Origin: Brevundimonas subvibrioides ATCC 15264 | Lineage (GTDB): Bacteria > Pseudomonadota > Alphaproteobacteria > Caulobacterales > Caulobacteraceae | Length of the DNA stretch: 64,000 nt | Direction of reading: 5' to 3' | Assembly: GCF_000144605.1 (NCBI RefSeq) | Contig: NC_014375.1 | Coordinates: 2,982,501-3,046,500 of the forward strand | In this document: positions 17,474-25,786 of the stretch, piece after piece | Layout of the letters: each line of letters starts with the position of its first letter | Position numbering within the stretch: position 1 is the stretch's first letter | The notes under the pieces: generated by a model | Database searches by the model: none | The model's input: the letters and a program-made list of their open reading frames with translations, nothing else | What the model was told of the DNA's origin: nothing | Made by a program: the position numbers and the translations under genes

Positions 17474-18532
17474 TCAGCCCGGAGGCGGGGCGGCGGTCGA
17501 TGCGCGGGCGACCAGTCGGTACGGGACGACAACGGCGGCCGTCTGGTCTTCCTGCGACAGGCGCGCGCGAAGCGGCGGGGTCAGACGCTGGACCGCGGCG
17601 GCTGCCATTTCTGCGACCGGCTGCCGGATCGTCGTCAGGGTCGGATTGCTGAACATCGCGCTGGGGGAATCGTCGAAGCCCGCGACCGACAGGTCGTCGG
17701 GCACCCGCAGCCCCACGGCGACCGCGCCCTGGATCGCACCCAGGGCCATGTCGTCGCACGCCCCGAAGATCGCGGTTGGAGCGCGTTCGGCACCCAGCAG
17801 CCTCTTCACGCCGGCCACCCCGGCGGCAAAGGTGAAGTCACCCTCGGCCAGGCAATCGTCAGGAACTTCAAGGCCGTGCGTTTGCATCGCCGCCATGAAC
17901 CCTTCCAGGCGCAGGCGGCTGGCGGAATAGACGGCCGGCCCGCCGATGAATCCGATCCGCCGGTGGCCGAGGGCGATCAGGTGTTCGGTCATGTCCCGGG
18001 CCGCCTGGCGCTCATCCATCGACACCAGGGTGCCGCGGTCGAGTTCATGCTCGGCGCCCAGCCTGGCATAGGCCACCCCGGAGGCGTCGAGGACATCCAG
18101 CACAACCGTCAGGTCCGAGTTCGGCGGCGTGAGCAGAACCCCCTCCGGCCGGATGGACGACAGCAGGGCCGCCAGGTCCCGGCTGAGGGTCGGAGACGCA
18201 TAGTCGACCATTTCGACCATCAGATGATAATCGACCTGCCGCAGCTCCATCAGAACGCCCAGTTCGAGACGGCTGAGGTAGTCGTTCCCGCTGCCGCTGC
18301 GCCAGTGCTCGATGGTCATGCCGGCATCGACCAGGGCCGCGATCACCGATGATGACGATCCGGCCAGCCCCCTGGCGGACAGGCTCCGTCTGTAACCCAG
18401 CTCCTCGACCGCCTTGCCCACCTTGGCCTTCAGCGCTTCACTGACGTTGGGTTCGCCGTTCAGCACACGAGAGACGGATTTGATCGAAACGCTGGCGGCG
18501 GCAGCGACGTCATAGATTGTCGAGCCTGCCAT
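17474..18532 (-). CDS. LacI-family transcriptional regulator
   Basis: The protein has 352 residues from the ATG at 18532, preceded by GGAGGCGA; the longer frame to 18691 adds 53 residues with no family character. The N-terminal helix-turn-helix (STIYDVAAAASVSIKSVSRVLNGEPNVS) and hinge are followed by a type I periplasmic-binding-protein-like sensor domain (GHRRIGFIGGPAVYSASRLR, DDMALGAIQGAVAVGLRVPDDLSVAGFDDS). It probably represses the flanking glycan genes until a sugar inducer binds. Three copies of one palindrome within 15 kb (2921, 13337, 17445) are the obvious targets, and a related site (TGACACCGGTATCA) lies at 18738 between this gene and the divergent TonB receptor. The inducer is unknown. 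Confidence 0.92.
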   Translation of the reverse strand: MAGSTIYDVAAAASVSIKSVSRVLNGEPNVSEALKAKVGKAVEELGYRRSLSARGLAGSSSSVIAALVDAGMTIEHWRSGSGNDYLSRLELGVLMELRQVDYHLMVEMVDYASPTLSRDLAALLSSIRPEGVLLTPPNSDLTVVLDVLDASGVAYARLGAEHELDRGTLVSMDERQAARDMTEHLIALGHRRIGFIGGPAVYSASRLRLEGFMAAMQTHGLEVPDDCLAEGDFTFAAGVAGVKRLLGAERAPTAIFGACDDMALGAIQGAVAVGLRVPDDLSVAGFDDSPSAMFSNPTLTTIRQPVAEMAAAAVQRLTPPLRARLSQEDQTAAVVVPYRLVARASTAAPPPG

Positions 18533-18737
18533 TCGCCTCCCCGGACTCCAGCGCGTCTGGCGCGAGCCTGTCTGCCATGTCGCATCCCGCCGGGGCGAGA
18601 TCAACACGCCGCACCATTCGCGCCCCGCCCGCCGGCTCGCTACGGGTGGCGATGGTGGATCGTCGATCGGCCGCCCCTTGCAATCCCGCATTTATCATAC
18701 TAATCGATCAACAGGCACAGCGTTATCTCGGTGAAAA

Positions 18738-18751
18738 TGACACCGGTATCA
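18738..18751. promoter_or_regulatory. LacI-like operator upstream of second TonB receptor
   Basis: TGACACCGGTATCA is a 14-bp near-palindrome (one mismatched pair) with a central CG. It shares the outer TGACA/TCA bases of the sites at 2921, 13337 and 17445 but has CCGG in place of GCGC at the centre. It lies 73 bp before the receptor ATG. It may bind the adjacent LacI protein more weakly, or a different LacI regulator. Confidence 0.6.
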
Positions 18752-18824
18752 TCGTGTGTGTGATTTGGCCGAGGGGCCGGGTTCAGGCTCCGTAGAGGGT
18801 CGAACGGGGGAGGTTTTAAAGACT

Positions 18825-21800
18825 ATGACGACAGCACATTTGCGCCATCTGCGGACTGCCGCATCCGCAGGCGTTATCCTGTTCACCCTCGCGGCTGCGA
18901 GCGGAGCCTGGGCCCAGACAGCGCCGGCTCCAGCCCCCCAGGATGATGAGTCCCAGGTCGACGAGATCGTCGTCACCGGCATTCGTGGCGCGCTCCGGAG
19001 CGCGCTGGCGACCAAGCGCAACGCCAACGTCATGGTCGATGCGATCAACGCCGAAGACATCGCCGACTTCCCGGACGCCAACCTGGCCGAGTCGCTGCAG
19101 CGTCTGCCGGGCGTGTCGATCGACCGCGACAACGGCGAGGGCCGCACGATCACCGTCCGCGGCCTCGGCAGCGACTTCACCCGCGTTCGCCTGAACGGCG
19201 TCGAGGCCCTGTCCACCGCCGGCGCGTCCATCGCGGGCGACAACCCGAACCGCAGCCGGGGCTTTGACTTCAACACCTTCGCGTCCGAGCTGTTCAACTC
19301 GCTGAAGGTTCAGAAGACCGCCTCGGCCGAGACCGAAGAAGGGTCGCTGGGCGCCACGGTGGATCTCCAGACCGGCCGCCCCCTCGACTATTCCGATCGC
19401 CGCTTCGCCTTCTCGGCGCAGGACGCCTATTACGAGAACGGCGAAACCAACAATCCTCGCTTCGCCGGCCTCGTGTCGGACCGCTGGCATTTCGACGGCA
19501 TCGGCGACATCGGCATTCTGGCGTCGGCCGCCTTCAACCGGCGCGACCAGACTATCGACAGCTATCAGCGTCAGGCCGGCCAGTCCGACTACACCTACCG
19601 GGGGTCGACCTTTGCCGGGACACCCAACATCGCGGCCGGAACGACCATCCAGACCCGTCAGGGCTTCGCGGCACCGACCGGGACGTCGTGCAACAACGGC
19701 GTCATCCCCGGCGTCAACATCACGAACATCTCGTACTGCGATGCGCTGCGCGGTTCGAACCCGACGGCCTATGCACTGATCAACAGCCCGATCGGCTCGA
19801 CCCTCCGGAACACCAATGCCACCGGCACAGCCGCCGGCACGACGGTCGCGCCCGGCTCGCTGGTCCGCATCCCGGCCCTGCCGACGCTGAACCAGCAGGA
19901 CCTGCATCAGGAGCGGACCGGCCTGACTTTCTCGGCCCAGTGGCGTCCGAGCGAGCGCACAACGATCAGCTTCGACGGCGTCTATTCCCAGCTGGACCAG
20001 ATCTCGACCAACTACCAGATCGTCCCGGTCGGCCTGAACCGCAACAACACCCAGGGCACCGCCAACCAGGCGACCTATCAGCTGTCGAATGCCAACGTCG
20101 GTGGCACCGCCGCGCAGCGTCGTGCGCTCTACGCGACCTGCAACGCCCGCGCCGAGACGGCCATTCTGGCCGGCATCGATTGCGGCCAGCAGACCTACGG
20201 CACGACGCCGGTTCCCGGCACGCTCTCGGGATTCAGCTTCAATCCCAATAACCTGGAGCCCTACGACTACTACAACAGCCCGACCTCGCGCGGTTACATC
20301 GCGGATCCGACGGGGCTTGCGCTGCGCAATGCGCTGATCGGTCGTCCGGCGATCCGGCTGATCGACGCGGCGCTGAGCCCGACGGGTGCCAACGCCGACT
20401 ATCTGGTGCTGAGCAACGTCGACATGCGGTCCGCCGCGGACGAGGCGCGCTACACCACCTTCTTCCAGCAGGGCACGCTGAACCTGCAGCACGAGTTCAG
20501 CGAAACCTTCCGCATGCAGGCGATCTACGGCGAGAGCCGTTCGGTCAACAAGTCGCAAGGATCGCTGGTCGAGTTCACGCGCCTGAACTCCGGCTCGGGC
20601 GCGGCTGGCGACGGCTACTTCGTCTATGATGCCCGCGACGGCGGCGACATGCCGTCGATGAACTTCGGCTTCGACGTCGCCAGCCCCGGCAGCTGGGACG
20701 TGGTCAAGGGGTTCTCGGCCATCCGCTACTTCGAACGGACCGTCGACAACCACTACGAAGGCGGCAACGTCGACTTCGCCTGGGACGCCAACCAGTACGT
20801 CACCATCAAGGCCGGGTTCCAGCGCAAGCGCTACACCTTCTTCACGACGGCGCTTCAACGTGAATCGGCCCGCGAGACCCTGAACCCCAGCCTGCTGGAA
20901 GCCGGGACGACCATCGGTGCCGTGGGCGCGGTCCACACCTTCGGCCAGGGCCTCGACCTGCCGGCCGGGACCCCGACCAGCTTCTATGCGCCGGACCTGG
21001 ACGCCTTCCGCAACCTGTTCGATTTCGAGTGCAACTGCGTCAACAAGTGGAACGACTGGCGCATCTCGACGAAGTTCAACTTCGCCCAGACGTTCGAGAT
21101 CAAGGAAACCGACAAGAGCTACTTCCTGCAGGCCGACTTCAACTTCCCGCTGTTCGGCCGGGATCTGCGCGGCAACGTCGGCGTCCGTCAGGCCTATACG
21201 GGCGTGGACTCGGCCGGCTTCACCAACCGCGGCCGGGCCATCAGCGCCGACAACAACTACGACAACACCCTGCCGTCGATGAACCTGGCCTATGAGGTTG
21301 CCGACGACATGGTCATCCGCTTCGGCGTGGCCAAGGTCATGTCGCGGCCCCTGCTCGGCAACCTGGCCCCCAGCGTCACGGCGTTCTCGGTGCCGAACGG
21401 ACTGGGCGCGACGACCGGCGGCTCGATCACCATCGGCAACCCGAAACTGTCGCCCTTCACGGCCACGAACTACGACCTGAGCTTCGAGTGGTACTTCCAG
21501 CCGGACGCCCTGTTCTCGGTCGCCATCTTCGACAAGGAAGTCGAATCCTTCCCGCAGACCCTGGTGGGTGACGGCACCCTGTCCTCGATCCTGGACCCGG
21601 CCGCCATCGCCGAGCTGCGCGCCGAATTCGAGGCCCTGGCCGCCGACACGACCCAGTCTGCGGCCGCGCGACAGAACGCCCAGAACCAGGTGAACTATAT
21701 CAACGCCGACCGGCCCTTCGGCATCCGCCAGTTCCGCGACGCACCGGGTGGCTACATCCGCGGCGTCGAGGTCAACTATCAGCAGAACCTGACCTTCCTG

Positions 21801-22268
21801 CCCTGGTACTTCGAAAACCTGGGCATCCAGGCCAACTACACCCACCTGGAATCCGAACTGAACTACATCCTGACGCCGGCTCCGCTGGTGACGGGCGTGG
21901 GGCCGTTCACCGGGGCATCGCCTGACGCGTTCAACTTCACCGTCTTCTACGAAGTGCCGCGCTTCTCGGCCCGCATGTCGGCGGCCTACCGGGCGGACTA
22001 TGTCACCCAGTATCCGATCGCCTCGGGCACCACCGATCCGGGCTTCTCGGACTCGCCGCTGGTGAATGACTTCCTGGGCAGCGAAGCGACGCTGAACATC
22101 GATGCCTCGGTCACCTACAAGCTGACCGACATCGTCACCCTGACGGCGGAAGCGCTGAACCTGACCAACCAGACGACGAACCGCTGGGGTTATGCCGACG
22201 ACCGCGTGGTCACCAACTACGGCTCGACCGGACGCCAGTTCTTCATCGGTGCCCGCGCCGTCTTCTAG
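18825..22268 (+). CDS. Large TonB-dependent outer-membrane receptor
   Basis: A 1147-residue protein from the ATG at 18825, preceded by a GGGGGAGG site. The signal peptide ends near SGAWAQT, a TonB-box-like DEIVVTGI follows, then the plug (ADFPDANLAESLQRLPGVSIDRDNGEG, ITVRGLGSDFTRVRLNG). The long beta-barrel ends in a terminal aromatic (ARAVF). It is of the large polysaccharide-type receptor class common in Caulobacterales. It imports an unknown glycan; the neighbouring GH43, pectate-lyase-like and xylose genes suggest pectin- or xylan-derived oligosaccharides, while the adjacent LacI gene suggests the beta-glycan locus. A strong terminator follows it. Confidence 0.93.
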   Translation: MTTAHLRHLRTAASAGVILFTLAAASGAWAQTAPAPAPQDDESQVDEIVVTGIRGALRSALATKRNANVMVDAINAEDIADFPDANLAESLQRLPGVSIDRDNGEGRTITVRGLGSDFTRVRLNGVEALSTAGASIAGDNPNRSRGFDFNTFASELFNSLKVQKTASAETEEGSLGATVDLQTGRPLDYSDRRFAFSAQDAYYENGETNNPRFAGLVSDRWHFDGIGDIGILASAAFNRRDQTIDSYQRQAGQSDYTYRGSTFAGTPNIAAGTTIQTRQGFAAPTGTSCNNGVIPGVNITNISYCDALRGSNPTAYALINSPIGSTLRNTNATGTAAGTTVAPGSLVRIPALPTLNQQDLHQERTGLTFSAQWRPSERTTISFDGVYSQLDQISTNYQIVPVGLNRNNTQGTANQATYQLSNANVGGTAAQRRALYATCNARAETAILAGIDCGQQTYGTTPVPGTLSGFSFNPNNLEPYDYYNSPTSRGYIADPTGLALRNALIGRPAIRLIDAALSPTGANADYLVLSNVDMRSAADEARYTTFFQQGTLNLQHEFSETFRMQAIYGESRSVNKSQGSLVEFTRLNSGSGAAGDGYFVYDARDGGDMPSMNFGFDVASPGSWDVVKGFSAIRYFERTVDNHYEGGNVDFAWDANQYVTIKAGFQRKRYTFFTTALQRESARETLNPSLLEAGTTIGAVGAVHTFGQGLDLPAGTPTSFYAPDLDAFRNLFDFECNCVNKWNDWRISTKFNFAQTFEIKETDKSYFLQADFNFPLFGRDLRGNVGVRQAYTGVDSAGFTNRGRAISADNNYDNTLPSMNLAYEVADDMVIRFGVAKVMSRPLLGNLAPSVTAFSVPNGLGATTGGSITIGNPKLSPFTATNYDLSFEWYFQPDALFSVAIFDKEVESFPQTLVGDGTLSSILDPAAIAELRAEFEALAADTTQSAAARQNAQNQVNYINADRPFGIRQFRDAPGGYIRGVEVNYQQNLTFLPWYFENLGIQANYTHLESELNYILTPAPLVTGVGPFTGASPDAFNFTVFYEVPRFSARMSAAYRADYVTQYPIASGTTDPGFSDSPLVNDFLGSEATLNIDASVTYKLTDIVTLTAEALNLTNQTTNRWGYADDRVVTNYGSTGRQFFIGARAVF

Positions 22269-22345
22269 GACTTACGGGCCCGTGCCTCGGCGCGGGCCCG
22301 ACACGCCCTGACACAAAGCTCCTCCCAAGGACGCGGGTCAGCCCT

Positions 22346-22376
22346 GGAGCGCCGGTTTCGACCGGCGCTCCTTTTT
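22346..22376 (+). terminator. Intrinsic terminator after TonB receptor
   Basis: A perfect 11-bp stem (GGAGCGCCGGT / ACCGGCGCTCC) with a TTCG tetraloop is followed by five T residues on the plus strand. It lies 77 bp after the receptor stop codon and 17 bp before the end of the convergent GH43 gene. It is a textbook rho-independent terminator for the receptor. Confidence 0.92.
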
Positions 22377-22392
22377 CGTGCGCCCGTCCCTG

Positions 22393-24015
22393 TCAGAGCG
22401 CGCGGTAGGTGAAGTTGCGGAAGCGGGCCTCGCCCTGCCCCGCGGCATAGATGGCCGGGCGCAGCATCATGAAGCCGCCCCGGACATTCTGGTTGTAACC
22501 GGACACTTCCATCCCGCGATCGAAGCGTTTCCACGTCACGCCGTCGCCGGACGTGTCGAAATAGACGTTCTGGAAGGCGTTGGTCAGTCGGATATGCATG
22601 CGGGACCCGTAGCCGTGGTCGGGACGCCCGCGCTCGATGCCGTACTGATGGGTTACGAACTTCGCAGGATCAAACCCCAGCCCCGCGTACAGCTGCCGGT
22701 CGTAGAACAGGATCAGGCCGGCGACGGTGCCCGGATCGATCTCGATTTCGCACTCCAGCACATAGCCCTGATCGCCCTGCACGAAGGTCAGGGGCGAGCA
22801 GTCGCTGGGGGCCGTGCCCTTGGCGTGCATGTGCAGGACGCCGCCGGCCCGGGTCAGGCGAGATTTCTCGTCGGCCTGCGGATCATAGAAGCTCCACTGG
22901 ATACCGAACTTGTCGGTCGAGAAGTCATCCGAAAGCGCCATGCCGTGCGGCACCGCCTCGCCTCCCGCGGGCATCGGCAGGGGGGTGGCCAGATCGCCGC
23001 CCTTTGCCCGGAACCAGCCGTCGTCGGTCCATTCGACCGGATCAAGCAGGGTCTGGCGACCCAGGCTCCAGTAGGCGTTCTCGTAGCCGTGATAGACCAT
23101 GTACCAGTCGCCCGCCGGTCCCTCGACCAGGGTCGCATGGCCGCGCGACCACCATTTTTCCGCGCCCGAAACAGTGCGGACGATCGGGTTGTGCGGACAG
23201 TCCTCCCACGGGCCGTGGATCGACCGCGAACGGGCCGCAATCACCATGTGGCCGGTTGGAGGCCCCGCCGTGCCGCCCACGGCCGTGATCATGTAGAAAT
23301 ACTCGCCCCGCTTCATCAGCTTGGGCCCCTCCGGCGCGAAGCCCTCGACGATCCAGTCGTCGGGATAGCGCCAGGGATCGTAGACGTGCTCCAGCGCGCC
23401 GTCGGTGGCCAGGCCGTCGTCGGTCAGCATGACCCGGTCGCCGCCGCTCATAAACAGATAGCGTCTGCCGTCCTCGCCGACGATGTGGCCGGGATCGATC
23501 CGGTTGGGCAGTTTCAGGTCGATCGGTTCGGACCAGGGCCCCTCGATCCTGTCCGCCCAGATGACGTAGCTGGACCGGTAGTCGGGGAAACGGGCGGGGA
23601 TGTAGACGTAGTATCGGTCGCCGTGCTTGCACAACTCAGGGGCCCAGACCGAGCCGATGTTGGTCGTCAACGCCGCTACGACCGGCTGCCAGTTCACCAG
23701 ATCGCGCGAGTGCCAGATGTGGATGCCCGGCACGGACTCGAACGACGAGAAGGTCATGTAGTAGTCGTCGCCGTCCTTCAGGATCGACGGGTCCGGGTGA
23801 TCGCCCGACATGATCGGGTTGAGGAAGGTGCCGTCCCCCAGGTCGGCCTTCCTCTGGTTCTCGATCCCCCGCGCCCAGCGCATGTGCGCCCATTCGCGCC
23901 CCAGGGGCGCCGCCGCCTCGTTGGTCTGGGCCAGGACCGACCGGCCCGAAACCGCGGTCAGGGCGACCCCGCCCAGCAGGGCTGAAAGGGCGGCACGGCG
24001 GTGGATGGATGGCAT
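22393..24015 (-). CDS. GH43 beta-xylosidase / alpha-L-arabinofuranosidase, exported
   Basis: The protein has 540 residues from the ATG at 24015, preceded by GAGG and followed by a Tat-like signal (HRRAALSALLGG). GH43 catalytic features are present: the base Asp75 in GDHPDPSILKDG, the pKa-modulating Asp in NRIDPGH and the acid Glu in WIVEGFAPEGPKL. A C-terminal concanavalin-like module (YVLECEIEIDPGTVAGLILFYD and GMEVSGYN) is typical of the XynB-like two-domain members. It should remove xylose or arabinose from oligosaccharides. It follows the PL10-like lyase gene by 59 bp on the same strand, so the two are probably co-transcribed. The xylose catabolic genes 6 kb away make beta-xylosidase activity the more likely of the two. 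Confidence 0.88.
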   Translation of the reverse strand: MPSIHRRAALSALLGGVALTAVSGRSVLAQTNEAAAPLGREWAHMRWARGIENQRKADLGDGTFLNPIMSGDHPDPSILKDGDDYYMTFSSFESVPGIHIWHSRDLVNWQPVVAALTTNIGSVWAPELCKHGDRYYVYIPARFPDYRSSYVIWADRIEGPWSEPIDLKLPNRIDPGHIVGEDGRRYLFMSGGDRVMLTDDGLATDGALEHVYDPWRYPDDWIVEGFAPEGPKLMKRGEYFYMITAVGGTAGPPTGHMVIAARSRSIHGPWEDCPHNPIVRTVSGAEKWWSRGHATLVEGPAGDWYMVYHGYENAYWSLGRQTLLDPVEWTDDGWFRAKGGDLATPLPMPAGGEAVPHGMALSDDFSTDKFGIQWSFYDPQADEKSRLTRAGGVLHMHAKGTAPSDCSPLTFVQGDQGYVLECEIEIDPGTVAGLILFYDRQLYAGLGFDPAKFVTHQYGIERGRPDHGYGSRMHIRLTNAFQNVYFDTSGDGVTWKRFDRGMEVSGYNQNVRGGFMMLRPAIYAAGQGEARFRNFTYRAL

Positions 24016-24074
24016 GGCGAACCTCGACTGATGCACGACGGATGGGCGATGAAGGAACGGGCGGCGGGGCGCAA

Positions 24075-25673
24075 TCATGCCCCTTGCGTCTCACGGAGAT
24101 AGCCGACGAGCCGGCTCATGTTGTTGATGTAGGTCCCGGTCGAGATCCCCATCGGTCCGGACGGCTGCGTGAACGGCGATGTATCCCAGTCATCCCCGAC
24201 CTGACCCTGATCGACGAAGCCGGGCGGAGGCTCGGCAGGGCCCGGTCCGATGTAGGGGTGGCTCGTGGTTCGCAGCTCCTGCGGCCAGTAGCCGTCTGCG
24301 TTCAGCGTCTGGACGAGGTCGGCGACCTCCAGCGCGCGGGCCCGGACGGCGGTCACATTGAGGTCCGAGCCACCGACAGCGCGGGTGACCCAGTAGCGCG
24401 GCATCAGCGAGGGCCCGCGTCCCGACAGGGGCGAGGCCGCCGCCGCCTGTTCCGGCATCGTCGCAGCAAGGCGATCGTGGCGCTGCTGCAGCCGGGCGAT
24501 GTCGATGCGCTTCTCGGCGAACTGACCCGTCATGTCATAGTCGCTGTAGTAGGAGCCGTTCTGCGCGTTCGACCCCCGCCGGTGCACGGCGATGAAGCGG
24601 TTGCTGCCCGGCTCGACGTAACGGAAGTGGGTCAGTCCGTTGCGTTGGGCGGGTGCCGGAGCCTCGACGTCCCGGAGCCAGGCAATGGCTTCGGGTACGC
24701 GCGTCAGGAAGGCACGGTCGCCGGTCAGTTCGTAGAAGTCCATCAGCCTGTCGACGGCCGCCGCCGTCGTGTGCGGCGAGAGCGCCGCCGGTTCATAGGT
24801 CCGGGCACCGGCGGGCCGGAGATCGAGCGTGTACTGGAGCGCGAAGCCCGGCGATGGCTGCGGTTGCTGGAGCGCCAGAAAGCACGCCATCGCCCGCTCG
24901 ATCGGCGCACGGACCCGTTCGTCCCGCAACTGCTGGAGGACAAGGAGAAGGAAGTCGATGTTCTCCTCGGCCACCTCGTCGTTCAGGGTGATGTAGCCGG
25001 TATAGTCGGGGCGGCCGTGATGGCTGAAATCGTCCATCTTCGGCCAGCGCTGGGGCCATCCGCCGACCGGGTACTGGCTGTCTAGGACGAACCCGACCGC
25101 CCGATCGACCGCCTCGCGAAATCGCGGCTCCCCCTTCTCGAGGTGGAGCCGCAGGAGGAACCGCGCGCATTCGACCGTCGCGTGATCGTCGAAGGTCGCA
25201 TTGCCGTAGTAGTGCTGGAATTCCTCGAGCCGCCAGCCGTTGCGACCGATGGTTTCGTACCAGCGACGCAGGGACGCCTCGCCGTGGAAATCGATGATGT
25301 AGTTCCATCCGCCGCTGGGGTGCTGCCCCGCGACCAGAGCGTCTCCGGCCCGCTCCGCCGCATCATAATAGAGCGCCTCGCCGGTGGCGTGGAAGGCGTC
25401 GAGAAAGATGTGGCCCATCTCGGGCGTGCCCGGGGCCTGGGTCCAGATCATGCCGGGCCAGGCCTCCATCTCGCCCCATCGGCGAGAGAAGTCGGCCAGA
25501 TAGGACCAGACGTAGCCGCCCCGTGTCGCCACGCGGTCGGTCATGAAGCGCGTGGCCCGACGCATCGCGCCCACGACCACCGCGCGGTCAACATGCTGAG
25601 CCGACCACGCTCCGACCGCTCCCGCCAGCGGGGCGGCCGATGCACCGACCAGCCAGGTCCGCCGCGTCAGCAT
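24075..25673 (-). CDS. Exported pectate-lyase-like protein (PL10-related, alpha/alpha toroid)
   Basis: A 532-residue protein with a Tat-like signal (MLTRRTWLVGASAAPLAG) and GGAGG before the ATG. It has repeated helical-toroid features: GGWNYIIDFHGE, GGWPQRWPKMDDF, YTGYITLNDEVAEENI, then a second set of hairpins. GGWPQ followed by ITxND is the signature of PL10 pectate lyases; the gene at 36517 has the canonical form. This version is longer and carries ITLNDE rather than ITYNDD, so its substrate may differ, for example another uronate polymer. It is the first gene of a unit with GH43 and is divergent from the beta-helix protein at 25787. I am confident about the fold and less so about the reaction. 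Confidence 0.75.
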   Translation of the reverse strand: MLTRRTWLVGASAAPLAGAVGAWSAQHVDRAVVVGAMRRATRFMTDRVATRGGYVWSYLADFSRRWGEMEAWPGMIWTQAPGTPEMGHIFLDAFHATGEALYYDAAERAGDALVAGQHPSGGWNYIIDFHGEASLRRWYETIGRNGWRLEEFQHYYGNATFDDHATVECARFLLRLHLEKGEPRFREAVDRAVGFVLDSQYPVGGWPQRWPKMDDFSHHGRPDYTGYITLNDEVAEENIDFLLLVLQQLRDERVRAPIERAMACFLALQQPQPSPGFALQYTLDLRPAGARTYEPAALSPHTTAAAVDRLMDFYELTGDRAFLTRVPEAIAWLRDVEAPAPAQRNGLTHFRYVEPGSNRFIAVHRRGSNAQNGSYYSDYDMTGQFAEKRIDIARLQQRHDRLAATMPEQAAAASPLSGRGPSLMPRYWVTRAVGGSDLNVTAVRARALEVADLVQTLNADGYWPQELRTTSHPYIGPGPAEPPPGFVDQGQVGDDWDTSPFTQPSGPMGISTGTYINNMSRLVGYLRETQGA

Positions 25674-25740
25674 TCGATACGTCCTCCGGCTCCAGGCTCG
25701 CCCGCTCTTCGTCGGCGCATCAGGCGTGGCCCGTCGCCCA

Positions 25741-25760
25741 CTGATGATATAATAATACTT
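25741..25760. promoter_or_regulatory. AT-rich candidate regulator site between divergent lyase genes
   Basis: In a 113-bp GC-rich divergent gap this stretch is almost entirely A/T. On the minus strand it contains AGTATTATTATATCAT, which matches 12 of 16 positions of TGTATGATGATATGAT at 39340-39355 (the GntR/xylonate dehydratase gap). It may be a promoter -10 region, a binding site for the FCD-type GntR regulator, or both. Confidence 0.4.
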
Positions 25761-25786
25761 TTGAACGGAAATCTAGGGAGCCGGGC

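Noticed and set aside
18816..21845. 1009-codon minus-strand frame opposite the second TonB receptor
   Set aside because: An antisense shadow of a gene with clear receptor features; no signal, domain or ribosome site of its own.
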